Source: an uncultured Verrucomicrobiae bacterium
GTDB taxonomy: Bacteria > Verrucomicrobiota > Verrucomicrobiia > Limisphaerales > J093
Length of the DNA: 64,000 nucleotides
Reading direction: 5' to 3'
Assembly (NCBI GenBank): GCA_937946835.1
Contig: CALFAV010000020.1
Coordinates: 1-64,000 of the forward strand
Shown here: piece after piece, positions 57,419 through 64,000 of the stretch
How positions within the stretch are numbered: position 1 is the first letter of the stretch
Layout: the number at the start of each line of letters is the position of its first letter
Notes under the pieces: generated by a model
Seen by the model: the letters and a program-made list of their open reading frames with translations, nothing else
What the model was told of the DNA's origin: nothing
The model's database searches: none
Made by a program: the position numbers and the translations under genes

Positions 57419-60400
57419 ATGACCCTGCCCGATCTCAGCATTCGCCGGCCGGTGCTCACCTCGATGATGAGCCTGGCGCTGGTGCTGTTCGGCCTGGTGA
57501 GCCTCACGCGCCTGCCGGTGCGGGAGTTGCCCAACATTGACCCGCCGGTGGTCAGTGTCACCACGGTGTACCCGGGCGCCAACGCCCGGGTGGTCGAGAC
57601 CGAGGTCACCGAGCGGCTCGAGGAGGCCATCAGCAACATCGAGGGCATCAAGACCCTCACCAGCACCAGTCGCGAGCAGGTCAGCAACATCACCGTGGAG
57701 TTTGACCTGTCCCGGGACGTGGACCTGGCGGCGCAGGACGTGCGCGACCGCGTGGCCCGGGTGCGCGGCCAGTTGCCCGAGGACATCCTTGAGCCGGTCG
57801 TGGCCAAGCAGGAGTCCGACGCCCAGCCGATCATGTGGATTTCGGTCAACAGCGACCGTCACTCGCCCCGCGAGCTGACCACCATCGCCGAACTCCAGAT
57901 CAAAAACCGCCTGCAAACCGTGGCCGGGGTGTCCTCGGTCATCATCGGCGGTGAGAAGCGCTTTGCCATGCGGCTGTGGCTGGATGCCGAACGCCTGGCC
58001 GCACACGGCGTGACCGTGCTGGACGTGCAGCGGGCGTTGCGCGAGCAGAACGTCGAACTGCCCAGCGGCCGGGTGGAGAACCTCGACCGCGAGATGACCA
58101 TCCAGACCCTGGGCGAGCTCAAGACCCCGGAGGAATTCAACAACCTGGTGGTGTTGGCGGATGGCGTGCGTCTGGTGCGGCTGCGGGACGTGGGCTACGC
58201 CGAGGCGGGCGTCGAGGACCTGCGGGCCGTGGCGCGATTCAACGGCCGCTCCACGGTGTTTCTGGGCGTGGTCAAGCAGTCCCGCGCCAACACGGTGCAG
58301 GTGGCCCACGGGGTCCGGGCCGAACTGGAGCGCGTGCGGCCCGGGCTGCCGGTGGGGGTGAACCTGGTGGCCGCGTACGACTCCTCCACGTTTGTGGAAG
58401 AGGCCATCAACGAGGTGTGGCTCACCCTGGGCATCGCCTTCGTGCTGGTGGTGGTGGTGATCTTCGTGTTTCTGCGCAACGTGCGCTCGACGGTCATTCC
58501 GGGCGTGGTCATCCCGGTGTCCATCGTGGGCGTGTTCACCGTGCTCTACGCGATGGGCTACTCGGTGAACATCCTCACCATGCTGGCGCTGGTGCTGGCC
58601 ATCGGCATCGTGGTGGACGACGCCATCGTGGTGCTGGAGAACATCTACCGGCACATCGAGGCGGGCGAGCCGCCGATGAAGGCGGCGTTCACCGCCATGC
58701 GGGAAATCGGCTTTGCCATCATTGCCATCACGGTGTCGCTGGTGGCGGTGTTCATCCCGCTGGCTTTTCAAAGGACCGCCACAGGGCGGCTGTTCATCGA
58801 GTTTGCCTTCGCGCTGGCCGGCTCGGTGGTCATTTCGGCCTTCGTGGCGCTGTCGCTCACGCCCATGATGGCGGCGCGCATTTTGCGCCCGGTCCAGCGG
58901 GAGAAGCACGGGCCGCTGTTTCTGGCCTTCGAGCGGGGGTTCGACGCGTTGTCCCGCGGCTATGCGGCCCTGCTGCGGCGCGTGTTGCGGCACCGGGTGC
59001 TCACGTTGGGCGTGGGGGTGGGGGCGCTGGCGCTGATGGTTTGGGCCTACCGCAGTCTGGACAAGGAATTCCTGCCGGAGGAGGACCGCGGGATGTTCCT
59101 GTGCTTTGTGGTGACCCCGGAAGGGTCCACCGCCGAGTACACCGACCGGATGATGCGGCAGATGGAGGGGTTGCTGGAACAGGTGCCGGAGATTCGCTCA
59201 CGAGGGGTGATCGTGGCCCCGCCGTTTGGCGGCCCGGGCGCCGCCAATCAGGGCATTGCCTTTGTGCGCCTCCACCCCGAGCGCCAGCGGAGCGTGCAGG
59301 ACCTGGTCAACGGCCCCGACGGGTTGCGGATGCAGTTGATCGCCGGGGTTGAAGGGGCCCTGGTCATTCCGAACATCCCCAAGCCCATCAGCCGCGGGTT
59401 TGGGGCGCCGTTCAGTCTGGTGCTGCAAAACGACGACCTGGACCAGTTGAACGCCACGGCCCAGCGCGTGGCCAACCAGCTTCGCACCAACGGATTCCTG
59501 GTCAACGTGCGCAGCTCGTTCGAGGTGACCAAGCCCGAGTTGCGCATCGAGATTGACCGCAACCGCGCCGCCGCCCTCGGGGTTTCGATCGCGGACATTT
59601 CACGCACGCTCCAGATCCTGTTTGGCGGCCTGGACCTGAGCCGGATCAAGGTGGGCGGCAAACAATATGACGTCATTGCCCAACTGGATCGGTACTCCCG
59701 GCTCACGCCGCGGGACCTGGAGCGGGTGTACGTGCGCAACAATCGGGGCGCCCTGATTCAATTGAACAGCGTGGTCTCGTACCACACGGGCGCGGCGCCC
59801 AACGCCATCGAGCATTACAACCGCCTGCGCAGCGCCACCCTCACCGCCACGCCGGTGGGCGTGACGCTGGGCACGGCCATCGAGCGCGTAGAAGCGATGC
59901 TGGCGCAGGCCTTGCCCCCGGGCACGCTGCACGCCTGGTCGGGCGAGTCTCGGGACCTGCTCGAGGCGCAGGCGCAGTTCTGGTGGATTCTGGGCCTGGC
60001 CATCGTGATCGTGTACATGGTGCTGGCCTCGCAGTTCGAGAGCCTGGTGCATCCGTTCACGGTGATGTTGGCCCTGCCGCTGGCGGGGGTGGGCGCCTTT
60101 GGGTTGCTCTGGTTGCTGGGCTGGGGCGGTCGGGCCGGGTGGTTGCCGCCGATTCCGGCCATGAATTTCAACCTCTACAGTCAGGTCGGCGTGGTGCTCC
60201 TGGTCGGCCTGGTGACGAAAAACTCGATCCTCCTGGTCGAATTTGCGAATCAGCAACGGACGCGGGTGCGGGACGCGCGCGAAGCGATGGTCCGCGCCGG
60301 CCTGGTGCGGCTGCGGCCCATTCTGATGACCAGTTTCTCGACCATCGCCGGGATTTTGCCCATCGCCATCGGCTTCGGCGCCGGGGCCGAAAGCCGCCGG

Positions 60401-60568
60401 CCGATGGGCGTGGCCGTGGTGGGGGGAATGATCACCAGCACCTTCCTCACCCTGTTCATCATCCCGGTGGTGTACACGGTGTTTTCCGATTTCAGCGACC
60501 GGGTGTTGCGCCGCAAGCCGGAGCCGGTGACCGCGGCCGTGGTGACCGAGCCGGTCGTGGGTTCTTGA
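57419..60568 (+). CDS. RND-family efflux pump, AcrB/HAE-1 type
   Basis: A 1049-aa inner-membrane transporter. Topology: TM1, a large periplasmic porter loop, TM2-6, second loop, TM7-12. Proton-relay residues are in ALVLAIGIVVDDAIVVLENIYRHIE (the Asp pair, about residue 395-400) and LVGLVTKNSILLVEFAN (Lys, about 935). Start SIRRPVLTSMMSLALVLFG and VPLA-type end FLTLFIIPVVYTVFSD are typical. It exports drugs, bile-like or lipophilic compounds by proton antiport. The operon has no outer-membrane TolC-type gene, so it must share one. Confidence 0.94.
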   Translation: MTLPDLSIRRPVLTSMMSLALVLFGLVSLTRLPVRELPNIDPPVVSVTTVYPGANARVVETEVTERLEEAISNIEGIKTLTSTSREQVSNITVEFDLSRDVDLAAQDVRDRVARVRGQLPEDILEPVVAKQESDAQPIMWISVNSDRHSPRELTTIAELQIKNRLQTVAGVSSVIIGGEKRFAMRLWLDAERLAAHGVTVLDVQRALREQNVELPSGRVENLDREMTIQTLGELKTPEEFNNLVVLADGVRLVRLRDVGYAEAGVEDLRAVARFNGRSTVFLGVVKQSRANTVQVAHGVRAELERVRPGLPVGVNLVAAYDSSTFVEEAINEVWLTLGIAFVLVVVVIFVFLRNVRSTVIPGVVIPVSIVGVFTVLYAMGYSVNILTMLALVLAIGIVVDDAIVVLENIYRHIEAGEPPMKAAFTAMREIGFAIIAITVSLVAVFIPLAFQRTATGRLFIEFAFALAGSVVISAFVALSLTPMMAARILRPVQREKHGPLFLAFERGFDALSRGYAALLRRVLRHRVLTLGVGVGALALMVWAYRSLDKEFLPEEDRGMFLCFVVTPEGSTAEYTDRMMRQMEGLLEQVPEIRSRGVIVAPPFGGPGAANQGIAFVRLHPERQRSVQDLVNGPDGLRMQLIAGVEGALVIPNIPKPISRGFGAPFSLVLQNDDLDQLNATAQRVANQLRTNGFLVNVRSSFEVTKPELRIEIDRNRAAALGVSIADISRTLQILFGGLDLSRIKVGGKQYDVIAQLDRYSRLTPRDLERVYVRNNRGALIQLNSVVSYHTGAAPNAIEHYNRLRSATLTATPVGVTLGTAIERVEAMLAQALPPGTLHAWSGESRDLLEAQAQFWWILGLAIVIVYMVLASQFESLVHPFTVMLALPLAGVGAFGLLWLLGWGGRAGWLPPIPAMNFNLYSQVGVVLLVGLVTKNSILLVEFANQQRTRVRDAREAMVRAGLVRLRPILMTSFSTIAGILPIAIGFGAGAESRRPMGVAVVGGMITSTFLTLFIIPVVYTVFSDFSDRVLRRKPEPVTAAVVTEPVVGS

Positions 60569-60662
60569 ACGGATCCTGCCGGGGGGCGGCAGGCCGGGGC
60601 TTTGCCGACGTCCCGAAGCACGCGGCCGGCGCGCGGTGTTTGCGGGCCGCCGCTCCCGGCCC

Positions 60663-61775
60663 TCACCGCGCCGGCGTTTCGCCCGTTTCCCGCAGCCGCT
60701 CAAAGATCACCTCGTGGCCGCGTGGCGTCAGGTGGCCGTCGTGGCGGTAATACAACCGCTCGCGCCCGGCCCGGTAACGCGCTCGGAGTTGTTCCGCCAG
60801 GTTGAGCCAGGGTCGTTGGCGTGCCTCGCAAATCGCCTCCACCTGCCGCAGGTGCACCTGTTGAAACTGGGCCGAGAGCGAGTCGGGCTCCTCCACGAAC
60901 GAACGGCCCGCCAGCAACAGAAGACGTAGTCGGACGCCGGCCGCGGTCGCGGTCTGCTCAATCCGCGCCAGGAGGGCCTCAAACAGGGCGTGGGTCCCGG
61001 CAAGGCGAACTTCCAGCTCCGGGCGGAAGTCCCGGCCGCGGCCCGGGTCACCGCGCAGCGCCCGAACCAGCCGGGAGCGCCCGGCCAACCACTCCACCCA
61101 GCCCGGGTTGTTCGGGGCGTCGCCCAGCAACACCGACTCCAGCGCGGCGGGGGGTGGGGCGGGGGCGGACGCCGTCAACGGCACCGGCACGTTGCGCAGT
61201 TGGAGGCCGTCGGGGCCGCGCTCAAAGAACGGTTTGGCCGCGTTCACCTGGAGCGGCCGGGCCCATTGGTTGTCCAGCAGGTCATTGCCCACGTACACCA
61301 CCAGCCACAACTCGTCCGGGTGGTAGCGCGGCAACACCTCTTCGATCAACAACGCCTGCTGGTCGGTGCTGCTGCCCGGCAGCGCCAGGTTCAGATACCT
61401 GTGGCGGCCGTCGCGGTTGAGCCGGCTGACAAACGTCTCCCCGTCGTGGACCCCCAGCCCAAAGGTGAAACTGTCGCCCACCACGGCGATCCGCCGACCG
61501 CGGCGGGACGCGGGCAGGGCCGGGTCGTGGCGAAAGCCCTCGGGGTTGATGCGGTACTGCGCGGTGAAGTCGTGATGCCGGTGCGTGCCCTGCCAGCCCG
61601 GCGTCAGTCGCCAGCCCAGCCGCGGGTCGTACCGGAGCATCCCCGGGTCCAGCCGGTCACTGTGTCGAAGCCGCGCCTCCCGCCAGCGCAGCAGACCTTC
61701 CGTTCCCAGCAGCCCCAGGCAGCCGGTGACCAGCACCGTGACCAGCCGAAATTTCGTTCGTTTGTCCAAGGGCAC
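60663..61775 (-). CDS. SGNH/GDSL-like hydrolase, membrane-anchored
   Basis: About 370 aa from GTG 61775 (VPLDKRTKFRLVTVLVTGCLGLLGTEGLLRW, a signal anchor). The SGNH blocks are readable: IAVVGDSFTFGLG (nucleophile Ser), YLNLALPGSSTDQQ, VVYVGNDLLDN (block III Asn) and HDGHLTPRGHEV (Asp-x2-His). It is the type that often accompanies polysaccharide modification (deacetylase or esterase). The TTG start at 61916 in the ORF track would run through a tRNA-3'-end-like sequence and the neighbouring gene's start, so I prefer 61775. Substrate unknown. Confidence 0.72.
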   Translation of the reverse strand: MPLDKRTKFRLVTVLVTGCLGLLGTEGLLRWREARLRHSDRLDPGMLRYDPRLGWRLTPGWQGTHRHHDFTAQYRINPEGFRHDPALPASRRGRRIAVVGDSFTFGLGVHDGETFVSRLNRDGRHRYLNLALPGSSTDQQALLIEEVLPRYHPDELWLVVYVGNDLLDNQWARPLQVNAAKPFFERGPDGLQLRNVPVPLTASAPAPPPAALESVLLGDAPNNPGWVEWLAGRSRLVRALRGDPGRGRDFRPELEVRLAGTHALFEALLARIEQTATAAGVRLRLLLLAGRSFVEEPDSLSAQFQQVHLRQVEAICEARQRPWLNLAEQLRARYRAGRERLYYRHDGHLTPRGHEVIFERLRETGETPAR

Positions 61776-61799
61776 CCGAACTGGAGTCGAACCCCCCGA
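61770..61799 (-). other. tRNA 3'-end-like sequence
   Basis: On the minus strand GGGGGGTTCGACTCCAGTTCGGGTGCCC resembles the T arm and acceptor of a tRNA (GTTCGACTC plus an acceptor-like GGGTGCC), but the 5' half, a paired acceptor and an encoded CCA are absent. It may be the scar of an old integration at a tRNA gene or a coincidence. Confidence 0.25.
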
Positions 61800-61896
61800 T
61801 GCCGGCAACTCCAAAAAGGCGTTGACCGCCGCCGGATTTCGGCGGGGACCGCCCGCCCCGGAGCCAAGTTCGATTGCCCCTTGGCGCCCGGCCTTT

Positions 61897-62766
61897 ATGC
61901 TGGCGGCCGTGATCAAGCCGGTGCTTCAAGACGAGGCCTTCCTGGCCGACGTGGAGTCGGCGCGCCGCGACCCCGCGCGGCTGCACCTTTGGTGGTTGGG
62001 GCAGAGCGGCTTTCTGGTCCAATGGGCCGGACGCCACCTGCTGTTCGACCCCTACCTGTCCGATTCCCTCACCCGCAAGTACGCCGGCACGGATCGGCCG
62101 CACGTGCGCCTTTCCGAGCGGGTGATTGCCCCCGAGCGCCTCGACTTTTTGGACGTGGTCAGCTCCAGCCACAACCACACCGACCACCTCGACCCCGACA
62201 CGCTCCAACCGCTGGCCCGCGCCAACGTGGGCCTGCGACTGGTTTGTCCCCGGGCCAATCTGGCCGAAGCCCACCGCCGCTCCGGCCTTGATCCGGCCCA
62301 ACTCATCGGCCTGGACCCGGACGAGCCGCCCCGCGCGGTGACAATCGGTCCGTTCGAGTTTCACGCCGTGCCGGCCGCCCACGAAGCCCTGGAGCGCGAC
62401 GCGGCGGGGTGGTACCACTTCGTGGGCTACGTGGTCCGGGCGGGACCGTTCACCCTCTACCACAGCGGGGACACCGTCCTGTACGAAGGCATGGTGGAGC
62501 GGTTGCGGTCGTTTCGCGTGGACGTGGCCCTGCTGCCCATCAACGGGCGCGCGCCGGAACGACGGGTGGCGGGCAACCTTTGGGGTCGGGAGGCCGCCCG
62601 GTTGGCCGGGAAAATCGGCGCACGCCTGGTGGTGCCCTGTCACTACGACCTGTTCGCGTTCAACACGGCCACGCCGGACGAGTTCGTCGCCGAGTGCCGG
62701 CGGCTGGCACAACCGTTCCGGGTGCTCGCCCTGGGCGAACGGTTGAGCCTCGAGCCGCCGGGCTGA
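61897..62766 (+). CDS. Metallo-beta-lactamase-fold hydrolase (UlaG-like)
   Basis: A 289-aa protein from ATG 61897. The MBL zinc motif H-x-H-x-D-H is SSHNHTDHLD (about residue 89); other ligands are in HAVPAAH, YHSGDTVLYEG (bridging Asp) and VPCHYDLFAFN (final His). This layout is that of L-ascorbate-6-phosphate lactonase UlaG and its relatives, which open cyclic phosphodiesters or lactones. No ula sugar genes are nearby, so the substrate is open. It runs divergently from the SGNH gene across 121 bp and convergently into larA. Confidence 0.85.
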   Translation: MLAAVIKPVLQDEAFLADVESARRDPARLHLWWLGQSGFLVQWAGRHLLFDPYLSDSLTRKYAGTDRPHVRLSERVIAPERLDFLDVVSSSHNHTDHLDPDTLQPLARANVGLRLVCPRANLAEAHRRSGLDPAQLIGLDPDEPPRAVTIGPFEFHAVPAAHEALERDAAGWYHFVGYVVRAGPFTLYHSGDTVLYEGMVERLRSFRVDVALLPINGRAPERRVAGNLWGREAARLAGKIGARLVVPCHYDLFAFNTATPDEFVAECRRLAQPFRVLALGERLSLEPPG

Positions 62767-62775
62767 ACGGGCATT

Positions 62776-64000
62776 TCACCCGGCGATCAGGTAAGGAATC
62801 GTCAGCGGTCCCTGGGGCAGCACGGCCACCCGCGCGTCCGGCCCGCGGCGGGCCAGTTCTTGCCGCACGAAGGTCCCGATGTCCGGGCACGGCTCCAGGT
62901 GGCAGGCGCGCACGGTGTCTTCCGGCAGGGCGCTGTGGAGAAGCACCCGTGCCCGGCGCAGGATCCGGAGCAGGATTTGCACCTGCCATTGCTCCGGTTG
63001 CATCGGCTCGCGCTCGAGCCGGGCCAGCAGGCCGGCGGGGTCGGGGGCGCTGCGGAGCAGGCGCTCGAACGGGCTGCCCGCCGGCACGCCCTCGCGGCAT
63101 TCGCACGCCAGCACGATCGCCCCGCCGTCCTTTACGATTCGCGCCGCGGCGGCCGCGCCCTTGACGCCCTGGTACAGGTTCAGGTCCAGCGGCGCGCCGC
63201 TGTTGGTCGTGAGCACGAGATCAAAGGGCGCCGCCACCGGCTGCATGGCCGTGGCGCGGACAAACTCGCAGCCGGCCCGATGCGCGGCCTCCAGGTCGCC
63301 GGCGAAGACGCCGGTGATTTCGCGCCGCTCGTTGAGCGCCACGTTGAGCAAGAAGCCGGGCCCAACGCGCCGCGCCGCATCCCGCAACTCTTCCCAGAGC
63401 GGGTTGCCCTCGGTGATGCCAAAGGTCGCGTTCGGGTGGGCGAGGTTGGCGGGACGGTGATTGGCCATGACCGTGCGCAGGCCCGCGCAGCCGGGGAGGA
63501 TGCCCTTGGGCCCGCCACTGAAGCCGGCGAAGAAATGCGGCTCGATGAAGCCGGTGATGATGCGCACGTCCGCCTCGACCAGGTGCCGGTTCAGCCGGGC
63601 GGGGGTGCCGTCGCGCAGCGTGCCCACGGTGACCAACGAGGCGTCATCGTGGCAGTCGTGGTTGAGCACGCGGTACCGCGCCGGGACCGCGGGCGTGAGC
63701 ATCCGCGCCAGCTCCGCCGGCGTGTTGGCGCGGTGCGTGCCGGTGGAGTTGAGCAACGTGAGGTTCGCCGGCGGCACATGCGCCAGTTCCTCCAGCAGCC
63801 ACGGGATCAGCCGCTCGTTGGGCGTGGCCCGGGTGCTGTCGGTGAACACAAGGCACACGCGGTCGCCGGGCTTGACCAGGTCGCGCAGCGGCGGCGAACC
63901 AATCGGCTGACGCAGCGCGGCGCGCACGGCGGCGCGTTCGTCCGGCAGGCCGGGACGATGGGCCGGCTCGATCACGGTGGTGCGTTCGGCCGGCAGGCGG
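62776..64000 (-). CDS. larA: Nickel-dependent lactate racemase-like protein LarA (5' end beyond window)
   Basis: At least 408 codons; the reading frame runs open through the window end (RLPAERTT precedes the GTG the ORF track uses at 63975). LarA marks are CLVFTDSTRATPNERLIPWLL, the His pair region VLNHDCHDDASLV and GFIEPHFFAGFSGGPKGILPGCAG with the Lys that binds the pincer nickel cofactor (Lys in GGPK). LarA interconverts D- and L-lactate or related 2-hydroxy acids. The C-terminal half (HLEPCPDIGTFVRQELARRG) is present. LarB/C/E cofactor genes, if any, lie to the right. Confidence 0.87.
   Translation of the reverse strand, partial: RLPAERTTVIEPAHRPGLPDERAAVRAALRQPIGSPPLRDLVKPGDRVCLVFTDSTRATPNERLIPWLLEELAHVPPANLTLLNSTGTHRANTPAELARMLTPAVPARYRVLNHDCHDDASLVTVGTLRDGTPARLNRHLVEADVRIITGFIEPHFFAGFSGGPKGILPGCAGLRTVMANHRPANLAHPNATFGITEGNPLWEELRDAARRVGPGFLLNVALNERREITGVFAGDLEAAHRAGCEFVRATAMQPVAAPFDLVLTTNSGAPLDLNLYQGVKGAAAAARIVKDGGAIVLACECREGVPAGSPFERLLRSAPDPAGLLARLEREPMQPEQWQVQILLRILRRARVLLHSALPEDTVRACHLEPCPDIGTFVRQELARRGPDARVAVLPQGPLTIPYLIAG

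Noticed and set aside
55565-58993. 1142-aa ORF antisense to tetR and the RND pump
   Set aside because: Shadow frame, Gly/His/Arg-rich with no motifs.

Overview
The window is high-G+C bacterial chromosome and most resembles a member of the Verrucomicrobiota, probably close to Limisphaera/Pedosphaera. That placement is an inference from gene content: a PEP-CTERM surface protein, a prepilin-type protein with a terminal DGH motif, Tat-signal sugar isomerase/epimerase-like proteins, FG-GAP (CRTAC1-like) relics, futalosine-route menaquinone genes, and a bidomain N-acetylglutamate synthase. No 16S rRNA gene is present to confirm it.

Layout. 0-2.5 kb: menaquinone genes mqnE and mqnA on the minus strand with a decayed hicBA toxin-antitoxin pair wedged between them. 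2.8-12 kb: transketolase, two small proteins (coiled coil, TPR), a HAD phosphatase, a sugar isomerase-like protein, a copper-type P-ATPase and a secreted FAD oxidoreductase. 12-17.6 kb: Prc-type protease, AEC transporter, bifunctional NAD(P)HX repair protein. 17.6-30.8 kb: the core information-processing block promoter - tRNA-Thr - tuf - tRNA-Trp - tRNA-Ser - secE - nusG - rplKAJL - rpoBC, closed by an intrinsic terminator, with tmRNA (ssrA) on the opposite strand just beyond.

31-43.9 kb: PEP-CTERM protein, a Tat-type sugar isomerase-like protein, then a tight four-gene plus-strand cluster (two thymidylate-kinase-like proteins, a ROK kinase, a Ppx/GppA-type phosphatase), a pseudopilin, a 72-aa conserved small protein, a PQQ dehydrogenase with an embedded cytochrome c domain, an L,D-transpeptidase translationally coupled to N-acetylglutamate synthase, phhB and trpD. 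44-50.4 kb: FAH-family hydrolase, prolyl-tRNA synthetase, an orphan NtrC-type regulator, an 890-bp non-coding stretch ending in a strong terminator, and a divergent enolase homologue. 50.4-51.8 kb is a graveyard of two gene relics separated by hairpin-rich repeat DNA. 51.9-60.6 kb carries ABC-2 permeases without their ATPase and a tetR - membrane-fusion - RND pump operon with a visible operator. The right end has a GDSL/SGNH-like protein, an UlaG-like metallo-hydrolase and a truncated LarA-type lactate racemase.

Most promising for follow-up: (1) the paired thymidylate-kinase-like genes, one with Lys-to-Arg in Walker A, linked to ROK and Ppx genes; (2) the mqnE-hicB-hicA-mqnA arrangement with a nonsense-truncated hicA lacking its usual His; (3) the enolase homologue with altered catalytic residues; (4) a possible small RNA upstream of it; and (5) twin-hairpin repeats with complementary loops. 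Nothing in the window is a clear mobile element, CRISPR array or phage. All coordinates, starts and motifs were read by eye from the sequence and the ORF track; no database search was made.
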